Positions 1-6,894 of a DNA stretch of 64,000 nucleotides are shown here, piece by piece (positions within the stretch are counted from its first letter, which is position 1; each line of letters begins with the position of its first letter). Under the pieces are notes generated by a model. That model did no database searches. It worked only from the letters and a program-made list of their open reading frames with translations, and was not told the origin of the DNA. The position numbers were made by a program, and so were the translations under genes. The DNA comes from HGM04593 sp045657945 (GTDB lineage Bacteria > Bacteroidota > Bacteroidia > Bacteroidales > Bacteroidaceae). The stretch lies in contig JAZOUB010000023.1 in NCBI GenBank assembly GCA_045657945.1, positions 16,596-80,595 of the forward strand, written 5' to 3'.

Positions 1-632
1 AGTATCACCAGCATCCAAGCAAGGTTTCTACATTGCACAACGCTGTTACTCCGCTTGAGCAGGAGATTCTTGACATTGTACCAAAGAAGATTCCTAACGA
101 GAAGGTCGTTACCTTCCTTGGACGTATTACAATGCAGAAGGGTCCCGAGTATTTCGTTGAGGCAGCGGCACAGGTGCTCAAGAAGACAAAGAATATCCGT
201 TTCTGTATGGCCGGCAGTGGCGATATGATGAACGATATGATTCGTCTTGTTGCACAGCGCGGTATTTCGGACAGATTCCACTTCCCGGGCTTCATGCGCG
301 GCCGTCAGGTTTACGAGTGCTTGAAGGCAAGTGATGTATACATCATGCCATCGGTAAGTGAGCCTTTCGGTATCTCTCCGCTCGAGGCTATGCAGTGCGA
401 TGTCCCCACAATCATCTCAAAACAGTCGGGTTGTGCCGAGATTCTTGACAAGTGTATCAAGACCGACTATTGGGACATTAACGCAATGGCCGATGCTATC
501 TATTCAATATGCAACAACGAGTCGCTCTACGAGTATCTCAAGGTCGAGGGACGCAAGGAGGTTGACAGCATCACTTGGGAAGATGTTGCATTGAGACTGA
601 GAAAAATGTATGAAAAAGTATTGGGTTGGTAA
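1..632 (+). CDS. GT4-type glycosyltransferase, C-terminal part (cut by window edge)
   Basis: The reading frame is open from position 3 and the true start lies upstream, so only about 210 C-terminal residues are visible. They form the nucleotide-sugar binding lobe of a GT-B glycosyltransferase: FLGRITMQKGPEYF (donor-phosphate loop), AGSGDM, and EPFGISPLE, which matches the E-x7-E motif of GT4 retaining enzymes. The next gene, 19 bp downstream on the same strand, is a GH57 amylase. In Bacteroidales this pairing is typical of a glycogen or alpha-glucan synthesis and remodelling operon, so a glycogen synthase-like role is likely by context. Donor and acceptor cannot be read from the sequence. Confidence 0.85.
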   Translation, partial: YHQHPSKVSTLHNAVTPLEQEILDIVPKKIPNEKVVTFLGRITMQKGPEYFVEAAAQVLKKTKNIRFCMAGSGDMMNDMIRLVAQRGISDRFHFPGFMRGRQVYECLKASDVYIMPSVSEPFGISPLEAMQCDVPTIISKQSGCAEILDKCIKTDYWDINAMADAIYSICNNESLYEYLKVEGRKEVDSITWEDVALRLRKMYEKVLGW

Positions 633-651
633 TAATAAAAGAAAATAAGAT

Positions 652-2040
652 ATGAAAACAATTTGTTTCTATTTCGAGCTTCATCAGATCAGACAGTTGA
701 AACGCTACCGTTTCTTCGACATAGGCAGTGACCACTACTACTATGATGACTATGCTAACGAGAGTATGACAATGGAACTTGCCGAGAAATCGTATGTTCC
801 TGCTTTGCAGACAATGCTTGAGATGATCCGCGAGAGCAATGGCGCTTTCAAGGTTGCCTTCTCGGTATCGGGTGTTGGTCTTGAGATGCTCGAGTTATAT
901 GCTCCACAGGTAATTGAGTTGCTCCACGAAATCAACAAGACAGGCTGCTGCGAGTTCCTTTGCGAGCCTTATTCACACGGTCTCTCTTCATTGGCATCAA
1001 AAGAGGTGTTCATGGAGGAGGTTATGCGCCAGAACCGCAAGATTAAGGAACTCTTTGGCAAGAAACCAAAAGTGTTGCGTAACTCAGGTCTCATCTACTC
1101 TGACGAGATTGGTGAGATGGCATCGCAGATGGGCTTCAAGGGAATGCTTTCAGAGGGTGCAAAGCACATCCTCGCTTGGAAGAGCCCACACTTCGTCTAT
1201 AACTGCGCATTGGCTTCAAACCTAAAGCTGTTGCTCCGCGACTATAAGCTTTCAGATGATATCTCACTCCGTTTCTCTAACCCGGAGTGGAGCGAGTATC
1301 CATTGTTCGCCGAGACATATATCGACTGGATTTCACAGTTCCCCGAGGAGGAGAAGGTAATCAACATCTTCATGAACCTTTCTGCTATCGGTATGGCTCA
1401 GCCATTGGATTCACATATCCTCGACTTCCTCAAGGCATTGCCGGCTTGCGCTGCTGCCAAGGGTATCACATTCTCTACACCATCAGAGGTTATCGACAAC
1501 CACAAGTCTGTAGGTCCTCTTGAAGTTCCATATCCACTCTCATGGATGGACGAGGAGCGCGATGCAAGTTCTTGGTTGGGTAACACTTTGCAGCGCGAGG
1601 CTTTCAACAAGCTCTACAGCGTGGCAGAGCGCATCATGCTCACCGATGACAAGAAGTTGAAACAGGATTTCGACTACCTGCAGGCTGCCGAGAATCTCCG
1701 CTTCATGACTACAAAGCAGAACGGTATCATCACCGAGCGTTGCATCTACGAGTCACCATACGATGCGTTCACAAACTACATGAACATCTTGGGCGACTTC
1801 CTTGCTCGCGTACGCGCTCAGTATCCCGATATGGATAACGAGGAGCTTGGTTCATTGCAGCAGATGATTGACAACCAAGAGGTTGAAATCATTCAGCTCG
1901 AGGCCGAGGTTGAGCAGCTCAAGGCAAAGCTTGCTACAAAGGAGAAGAAGGCTGCCAAGAAGGTTGCAGCTCCTGCTGAAGAACTTGTAGCAGAGGAGAA
2001 ACCAAAGAGAAAGTGCGTTAGAAAGCCAAAGGCTGAATAA
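652..2040 (+). CDS. GH57 family alpha-amylase/glucanotransferase-like protein
   Basis: 462 residues. The N-terminus (MKTICFYFELHQIRQLKRYRF) and the segment FLCEPYSHGLSSL resemble bacterial GH57 glycosidases, which hydrolyse or transfer alpha-1,4-glucan chains with a beta/alpha7 barrel. There is no signal peptide, so it should be cytoplasmic. The last ~70 residues form a predicted coiled coil followed by a Lys/Ala/Glu-rich tail, not part of the catalytic fold. It follows the GT4 gene by 19 bp and is probably cotranscribed, acting in glycogen metabolism. A strong terminator follows at 2061. I did not assign the catalytic Glu and Asp with certainty. Confidence 0.85.
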   Translation: MKTICFYFELHQIRQLKRYRFFDIGSDHYYYDDYANESMTMELAEKSYVPALQTMLEMIRESNGAFKVAFSVSGVGLEMLELYAPQVIELLHEINKTGCCEFLCEPYSHGLSSLASKEVFMEEVMRQNRKIKELFGKKPKVLRNSGLIYSDEIGEMASQMGFKGMLSEGAKHILAWKSPHFVYNCALASNLKLLLRDYKLSDDISLRFSNPEWSEYPLFAETYIDWISQFPEEEKVINIFMNLSAIGMAQPLDSHILDFLKALPACAAAKGITFSTPSEVIDNHKSVGPLEVPYPLSWMDEERDASSWLGNTLQREAFNKLYSVAERIMLTDDKKLKQDFDYLQAAENLRFMTTKQNGIITERCIYESPYDAFTNYMNILGDFLARVRAQYPDMDNEELGSLQQMIDNQEVEIIQLEAEVEQLKAKLATKEKKAAKKVAAPAEELVAEEKPKRKCVRKPKAE

Positions 2041-2060
2041 TTGGCTTTGTATATACTTAC

Positions 2061-2096
2061 ACCGTCGGCAAGGGTTACCTTGCCGACGGTTTGTTT
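2061..2096 (+). terminator. Rho-independent terminator after GH57 gene
   Basis: A perfect 13-bp stem (2061-2073 with 2078-2090) with a GTTA loop, followed by TTTGTTTATG. It lies 20 bp after the GH57 stop codon and should end the GT4-GH57 transcript. Confidence 0.85.
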
Positions 2097-2181
2097 ATGT
2101 AGAGTGACAAAACTGTCCCTCTTTGCCAAGAGGGACGAGCAACATAATTGCGGAGGGAGATGAAAAAATGCGAACCTCACT

Positions 2182-2199
2182 GACACGGCATGCCGTGTC
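2182..2199. repeat. 18-bp perfect palindrome in convergent intergenic gap
   Basis: GACACGGCATGCCGTGTC is a perfect palindrome between the convergent GH57 and DUF4270 genes. A second small hairpin (TCCCTCTT/AAGAGGGA, about 2117-2136) lies just upstream. It could be a binding site or debris of an intergenic repeat; nothing shows which. Confidence 0.5.
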
Positions 2200-2240
2200 C
2201 CTACTGCGTGGTTTGCATATCGGCCGCACATCATGAATAA

Positions 2241-2279
2241 AAAATAGCGGCTAAAGAGATTTCTTTAGCTGCTATTTTA
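2241..2279 (-). terminator. Terminator of DUF4270 transcript
   Basis: A long inverted repeat, 2241-2257 against 2261-2277 with one mismatch, A-rich on the outer left side, so it reads as stem plus T-run on the minus strand. It lies 17 bp beyond the DUF4270 stop codon. Confidence 0.75.
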
Positions 2280-2295
2280 TTGTAGCTTGTCAATT

Positions 2296-3705
2296 TCAAT
2301 CGTTGAATCTACTTGTTATTACCTCAATCGGTATCTCATATTCCGTACCGCCACGCAGGCGTACGCTACTGATGTTTATATCGTGTGAAATCTTCACTAC
2401 CTCCTTGTTTGAATCCAAAGTGGTGCTCACAGGAATAAGCACTATCTTGTTCCAATCGGGGTTTTCGGCCTCCCAGTTGGGGTTCTCGGCGATGCCGTCC
2501 TGGTACTCCTTGTAGCATACCTTTATAAGGTTTGCAATATTGGTGAAGGTGTACTCGTTTGTGCTTGAAGTAAATGTTGTTGTGAACGATGTCTTGCCGT
2601 CGGCAAGCTTGTTCTTGAGGAAGAACTTGTACATGTCACTCTTTCTCACCATGAGCAGGGTAGAGTGTGGTGTTCTTGTGTCGCCGGCTGTCTCGTTGTA
2701 GCGTGTGAATGTTACTTTAGCCGAGTTGATGGTGTCTGGGCCTACAATGTCAAGGATTGGTAGTGTTACCTCGGTGTAGAGTCCTGCAGGGGTCTTCAGG
2801 TATGTGTGCTCCTGTTCGTTGGCAAGCGGCGTGAGGTCGTCGTTGTCGAAGTTGTTTACCTGCAAGACCTCCTTGCCGGAGTAGAACGGTGCAGAGAGTG
2901 CCTGGATGGAGTCCATTTCGCCACTGCTGCTCTTGATATAGTGCTTGAAGCCGATGTCCAGGCGGGTGCGGTATATCTTGAGCACTGTTCCGTCGCCCTG
3001 TGTGCATTTTACGTATATGCCCTTGAATACATCCTTGATGAATACCTCTGAGTTTGCAAAATATTGCTTGCCTATGTGATTGCTGTCTTCGTCAACCTCG
3101 TAGTATTTCTTGATGAATCTGTTGCCTATGTGGTTGGGGAGTGGTATCTCAATGTGTCTTGAGTAGTTCTCGCCATTGAGAATGGTGTCGTGGAGTGTAT
3201 AGTCAATGGCATTGTATGTCTTCTTTGCCAATGGTTCGGCATCGGGGCTGAAGAACTCTGTCGGGTCAAGATTGGTGTAGTAGGGTGTACCTTCCTCGAG
3301 TGTCTGGTCAAGCGCATAGACCTCGCACTGCATTGAGTTGAGCGAGTCACCATAGTACTCCTCGAAATAGAGACGTAGCTTGGTGTATGTCGCGGAGTCG
3401 CCAATTACACCATTCTCGGGGAAGCCGTAGTCTTCGTTACATCCGAACTGTGTGATGAAGCCCGATGTGAATACAGTGCCCGATTCCTCGTCGGTGTAGC
3501 GGCCGAGATAGACCTGGCCTGTATTGGCAAGAATGGAGTCGTTAGCCAATATTGTCCTACTGGTGGCTTTGAAATACTCAGTCTTGGCTGTGATAATATC
3601 CTTGTTTGGGATTATGCTACCGCCTACGGTCTCTGTGTTATCATCGCACTGCACGAAAGTGAGCAGTGTGAAGATTGCGGGTAGTATATATATCAGTTTT
3701 TTCAT
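2296..3705 (-). CDS. DUF4270 family lipoprotein
   Basis: 469 residues. The N-terminus is a lipoprotein signal (MKKLIYILPAIFTLLTFVQC, with Cys20 after a lipobox-like stretch). After it come DDNTETVGGSIIPNKD and LGRYTDEESGTVFTSGFITQF, typical of the Bacteroidota DUF4270 family, whose function is unknown. The protein is probably exported and lipidated. It lies 94 bp downstream of the GT5-domain gene on the same strand and probably shares its transcript. That pairing, next to panC-panD, is conserved in Bacteroidales as far as I recall. No catalytic motif is visible. Confidence 0.85.
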   Translation of the reverse strand: MKKLIYILPAIFTLLTFVQCDDNTETVGGSIIPNKDIITAKTEYFKATSRTILANDSILANTGQVYLGRYTDEESGTVFTSGFITQFGCNEDYGFPENGVIGDSATYTKLRLYFEEYYGDSLNSMQCEVYALDQTLEEGTPYYTNLDPTEFFSPDAEPLAKKTYNAIDYTLHDTILNGENYSRHIEIPLPNHIGNRFIKKYYEVDEDSNHIGKQYFANSEVFIKDVFKGIYVKCTQGDGTVLKIYRTRLDIGFKHYIKSSSGEMDSIQALSAPFYSGKEVLQVNNFDNDDLTPLANEQEHTYLKTPAGLYTEVTLPILDIVGPDTINSAKVTFTRYNETAGDTRTPHSTLLMVRKSDMYKFFLKNKLADGKTSFTTTFTSSTNEYTFTNIANLIKVCYKEYQDGIAENPNWEAENPDWNKIVLIPVSTTLDSNKEVVKISHDINISSVRLRGGTEYEIPIEVITSRFND

Positions 3706-3799
3706 ATCTCTTGTTAAAGATTATAAATAAAGGTTAACGGACCGCGTATTTATCAATCAAGCAACACCTGTTGTGGCGTTGCTTGACGGTTTGTTTTCC

Positions 3800-4609
3800 T
3801 TATCCCATGACTTTGTCGTAGAAGTCGTTGCATGCGGTTGCATACTCCTCTTCGCTGCATCGTGGCTGTACCGGTTTGCCAAGTGACTGTGCGTAGTCGA
3901 TGATCTCCTGTGGAATGTTGTCACCGTTGACTATCACGCCGTCGCTGTGCCTGATTGCCAGTTTTGCAAGTTCAATATATGATATTGGGGTCTGAATGCT
4001 TTCAATGACTCCCTCGGGTGCATCGTTGTTGAATATCTTCTCGGGGAAGTTGTCGGGGAAGTCGGTCTTGAAGTTGTCGTCGTAGAGCGAAATTACAATC
4101 TTTGAATCGCGGAACGATGGCTCTTCCTTGTGTGTGCTCTTTACATACAATGGAACCAATGCCGAAATCCAACCGTGGCAATGGATAACCTCGGGGCACC
4201 AGCGCAGTTTCTTTACAGTCTCAAGGACACCGCGTGCAAAGAATATTGCGCGTTCGTCATTGTCGTTGTAGTCGTTGCCATTGGCATCGCTTGTCATCTG
4301 GCGGTTGTGGAAGTAGTCATCATTGTCAATGAAATAGACCTGCATGCGTGCAGCCTGCAATGATGCCACCTTGATGATGAGTGGATGGTCTGTGTCATTG
4401 ATGATAAGGTTCATTCCCGACAGACGGATAACCTCGTGAAGCTGGTTGCGTCTTTCGTTTATGTTGCCCCATTTGGGTGTGAAAATTCTGATCTCCTTTC
4501 CAAGGTCCTGTGTTGCCTGTGGAAGGTAGCGTCCGGCTTTTGCCATTGGAGATTCCGGAACGAATGGTGTGATTTCCTGAGAAATAAATAAAATTTTGTT
4601 TGCTTTCAT
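3800..4609 (-). CDS. GT5 glycogen/starch synthase N-terminal domain protein (half-length)
   Basis: 269 residues from the ATG at 4609. An upstream in-frame ATG at 4708 is less likely, because it would precede the promoter at 4645-4675. The protein matches only the N-terminal Rossmann lobe of glycogen synthase: ILFISQEITPFVPES, FTPKWGNINERRNQLHEVIR, IHCHGWISALVPLYVK. The C-terminal ADP-binding lobe is absent; true GlgA is about 480 residues. The ADP-glucose motif KTGGL is replaced by KAGRY at about residue 23. Bacteroidales commonly encode such a protein, usually annotated as starch synthase, but catalysis by this lobe alone is doubtful. A regulatory or scaffold role in glycogen metabolism is possible. 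Confidence 0.8.
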   Translation of the reverse strand: MKANKILFISQEITPFVPESPMAKAGRYLPQATQDLGKEIRIFTPKWGNINERRNQLHEVIRLSGMNLIINDTDHPLIIKVASLQAARMQVYFIDNDDYFHNRQMTSDANGNDYNDNDERAIFFARGVLETVKKLRWCPEVIHCHGWISALVPLYVKSTHKEEPSFRDSKIVISLYDDNFKTDFPDNFPEKIFNNDAPEGVIESIQTPISYIELAKLAIRHSDGVIVNGDNIPQEIIDYAQSLGKPVQPRCSEEEYATACNDFYDKVMG

Positions 4610-4644
4610 CTTCTTTAATTCATCACGAATGTAGTTCGTGCACG

Positions 4645-4675
4645 CAAAATTACAAAAAAAATAGCAAACGGGCAA
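4645..4675 (-). promoter_or_regulatory. Bacteroidota promoter for GT5-DUF4270 unit
   Basis: On the minus strand a -7 box TAATTTTG (4645-4652) follows a TTG -33 element (4673-4675) after exactly 20 nt. A small hairpin in the predicted 5' UTR (CACGAA 4624-4629 with TTCGTG 4635-4640) lies just before the start codon at 4609. Confidence 0.7.
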
Positions 4676-4900
4676 GCCTAAAGCCATTTTAATGGTTTTT
4701 AATGACAAATGGTTACTTGTTTACAGGATTTATAGCTTTTTTCGCTGTTTTGTGCCATGATTACGGTGCCGGTCTGTCTTGATTTGTTGTAACCTGTGAG
4801 GAATATTTTCATTTTATTATTTCTTTTTATGCTTATTTGTTTGTTACTTTGCAGTCGCAAATGAAAAACAGGTTTTGGAAATCAAAAATTCATTGAAGAA

Positions 4901-5752
4901 ATGAAGGTTGTAAGTACTATAATCGAGTTGAGGAATCTGCTTGATGATTTTCGCAGTGAGGGGAAAAGCATAGGTTTTGTGCCGACAATGGGTGCGCTCC
5001 ATGCAGGGCATGCTTCGCTTGTTGGACGCTCTGTGTCCGAGAATGATGTTACCGTGGTGAGTGTTTTTGTGAATCCCACGCAGTTCAATGACAAGAATGA
5101 CTTGAAGAATTACCCACGAACACTTGAAGCCGACTGTGTACTGCTTGAGAAGGTGGGTGCAACGGTGGTGTTTGCTCCGTCGGTAGAGGAGATGTATCCA
5201 AGTGAGGATACCCGTAAGTTTGACTTTGCTCCGCTTGACGCTGTTATGGAGGGCGCCTGCCGTCCCGGTCATTTCAATGGTGTGGCGCAGATTGTGAGCA
5301 AGCTCTTCTCTGCGGTAGAGCCTCATAAGGCATACTTCGGCGAGAAGGATTTCCAACAGCTTGCAATCATCCGTGAGATGGTGCGTCAGATGCAGTTCAA
5401 TATCGAGATTATCGGTTGTCCCATTGTGCGCGAGGAGGATGGTCTTGCAATGAGCAGCCGCAATACCTTGCTCTCCGAGGATGAGCGTGAACTTGCCTTG
5501 ACTATTTCTAGCACACTGTTTGCAAGTGCCGATTTTGCAAAGGTGAATTCACTTGCTGCCACAAAGGCATTTGTCGAGGATATGATAAATGATACCGAGG
5601 GGCTGGAACTCGAATATTATCAAATTGTAGATGGCAATACTCTGCAACAGATTCAGGAGTGGGGCGATAGTGACTATGTTGTTGGCTGCATTGCTTTGTT
5701 CTGTGGAAATATCAGATTGATTGACAATATTAAATATAAGGAGGTAAAGTAA
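4901..5752 (+). CDS. panC: Pantothenate synthetase
   Basis: 283 residues, normal family length. The enzyme condenses pantoate with beta-alanine using ATP, the last step of pantothenate (vitamin B5) synthesis, in the cytoplasm. Diagnostic motifs are GFVPTMGALHAGHASLV (with the HxGH nucleotidyltransferase signature), FVNPTQFN, YPRTLEAD, FGEKDFQQLAIIREMV and MSSRN. panD, which supplies beta-alanine, starts one base after this stop codon, so the two form an operon. A near-consensus -7 element (TTACTTTG, about 4845-4852) lies upstream. The gene is divergent from the GT5-domain gene. Confidence 0.97.
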   Translation: MKVVSTIIELRNLLDDFRSEGKSIGFVPTMGALHAGHASLVGRSVSENDVTVVSVFVNPTQFNDKNDLKNYPRTLEADCVLLEKVGATVVFAPSVEEMYPSEDTRKFDFAPLDAVMEGACRPGHFNGVAQIVSKLFSAVEPHKAYFGEKDFQQLAIIREMVRQMQFNIEIIGCPIVREEDGLAMSSRNTLLSEDERELALTISSTLFASADFAKVNSLAATKAFVEDMINDTEGLELEYYQIVDGNTLQQIQEWGDSDYVVGCIALFCGNIRLIDNIKYKEVK

Positions 5753-5753
5753 G

Positions 5754-6098
5754 ATGTTACTTCATATGCTTAAATCAAAAATCCATTGTGCCACGGTTAC
5801 CGAGGCCAATCTTCATTACATGGGTAGCATAACCATTGATGAGGAACTGATGGATGCAGCCGGAATGGTTGAAGGTGAGCAGGTTCATGTCGTGAACAAC
5901 AGCAACGGCGAGCGCATTGTGACATATATAATTAGGGGTGAGCGCGGTTCGGGCGTGATTTGCCTTAACGGTGCTGCCGCACACAAGTTTTCTCCAGGTG
6001 ATGTGGTTATTGTTATGGCATACGCAACAATGACACCCGAGGAAGCTTCAGTGTTCAAACCAAAGGTTGTTATACCGGATCGCCACAACAGGATATAA
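5754..6098 (+). CDS. panD: Aspartate 1-decarboxylase precursor
   Basis: 114 residues. A pyruvoyl enzyme that decarboxylates L-aspartate to beta-alanine for pantothenate synthesis. The proenzyme self-cleaves at a Gly-Ser bond, seen here as YMGSITID (Gly24-Ser25). Further family motifs are LKSKIHCATVTEANL, NGERIVTYI, and GAAAHKFSPGDVVIVMAYA. It starts one base after panC. The stop codon directly abuts the palindromic repeat at 6099. Confidence 0.97.
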   Translation: MLLHMLKSKIHCATVTEANLHYMGSITIDEELMDAAGMVEGEQVHVVNNSNGERIVTYIIRGERGSGVICLNGAAAHKFSPGDVVIVMAYATMTPEEASVFKPKVVIPDRHNRI

Positions 6099-6210
6099 AT
6101 GACTAAAAAGTAAACTTCTGCGTTACGCTTGTCCTTTAAAACCTCATTTACTTCAAGTAAACTCCGGTTTAAAGTACTGCGCAAGCCTTGAATTTTATCT
6201 TTTTATTCAT
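6099..6210. repeat. 112-bp palindromic intergenic repeat, copy 1
   Basis: Begins on the base after the panD stop codon. The ends form imperfect inverted repeats (ATGACTAAAAAG against CTTTTTATTCAT). A central hairpin contains CTTTAAA/TTTAAAG and TTTACTT/AAGTAAA. A second copy lies at 22110-22220. The core is nearly identical, but the arms differ in a compensatory way, so each copy stays self-complementary. Minus-strand translation of both copies gives the string NRSLLEVNE, probably a by-product of conserved nucleotides. It could be a MITE-like element or a structured RNA/3' UTR element. Confidence 0.8.
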
Positions 6211-6244
6211 TTATATTGTTTTTGTATAACAGAGATAATATCAT

Positions 6245-6285
6245 ACAAAAATCGTGGGTTGCCATCGGCAACCCACGATTTTTGT
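6245..6285. terminator. Bidirectional terminator between panD and the BCCP gene
   Basis: A perfect 19-bp stem (6245-6263 with 6267-6285) with a 3-nt loop. AAAAA and TTTTT flanks lie inside the stem, so it works on both strands between convergent transcripts. Confidence 0.85.
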
Positions 6286-6297
6286 GTATATGTTTTT

Positions 6298-6732
6298 TTA
6301 TCCGAGCACTACCAGCACTGCGCCATCGGCAACGGTGTCGCCTTTTGCTACCTGTATTGCAACGACTTTGCCGTCGCGGTCGGCGTTGATGTTGTTCTCC
6401 ATCTTCATGGCCTCAAGCACCACCACGGTCTGTCCTTTTGCTACTGTGTCGCCAACGTTGACCTTTACATCAATGATTACGCCTGGCAGTGGAGTCTTTA
6501 TGCTGTGGTCACCGGCCGGTGCTGGCGCTGCAGGCTGAGCTGCAGGTGCAGGAGACGCTGTAGGTTTTGCTGCTACAGGCTGAACCTTTACAACCGGTTT
6601 CTCCTCAACGGGCTTTTCCCACTCTACTGTGTATTCTGCGCCATTGACTGTTACCTTTGCAGCAGTGTCGCATACCTCGTTGATGGCAACTGCATACTCG
6701 TTTCCGTTAATCTTATATTTGTACTCTTTCAT
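6298..6732 (-). CDS. Biotin carboxyl carrier subunit of methylmalonyl-CoA decarboxylase/acyl-CoA carboxylase
   Basis: 144 residues. The C-terminal ~70 residues are a biotinyl domain with the canonical EAMKMENN, in which the lysine is biotinylated. Before it lies an Ala/Pro-rich flexible linker (about residues 50-75), and the N-terminal region (MKEYKYKINGNEYAVAI) resembles the gamma subunit of Na+-pumping decarboxylases. It carries CO2 between the carboxyltransferase encoded by the 6895-8448 gene and a partner. It is the last gene of this minus-strand cluster, and no beta subunit follows. Confidence 0.92.
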   Translation of the reverse strand: MKEYKYKINGNEYAVAINEVCDTAAKVTVNGAEYTVEWEKPVEEKPVVKVQPVAAKPTASPAPAAQPAAPAPAGDHSIKTPLPGVIIDVKVNVGDTVAKGQTVVVLEAMKMENNINADRDGKVVAIQVAKGDTVADGAVLVVLG

Positions 6733-6736
6733 AGCT

Positions 6737-6883
6737 TTACTTGTTAAGGTTGTTCCAATGTTTATTTGTGTAGGTTATGGTGAGCACGCCACTTTCGTTG
6801 TCGTGTACATTGTCTCCCATGTATGCTGCCAATGCCATTGATATTGCAGCAACAACTTCGTCATTGATTTTATTGTTTTCCAT
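6737..6883 (-). CDS. Small OadG/delta-like subunit (48 aa, no membrane anchor)
   Basis: A 48-residue frame with ATG at 6883 and stop at 6737, only 4 bp before the biotin carrier gene and 11 bp after the carboxyltransferase gene. The sequence MENNKINDEVVAAISMALAAY followed by HDNESGVLTI resembles the C-terminal soluble tail of the delta/OadG subunit of Bacteroidales methylmalonyl-CoA decarboxylases. The usual N-terminal transmembrane helix is absent. Tight spacing and a family-like sequence support a real gene. It may help assemble the carboxyltransferase with the biotin carrier without anchoring them to the membrane. Confidence 0.7.
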   Translation of the reverse strand: MENNKINDEVVAAISMALAAYMGDNVHDNESGVLTITYTNKHWNNLNK

Positions 6884-6894
6884 AATGCTCCTGT

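Noticed and set aside
4610..4708. Longer N-terminus for the GT5-domain protein
   Set aside because: The extra 33 codons would include the promoter boxes at 4645-4675, and family similarity starts at the ATG at 4609.
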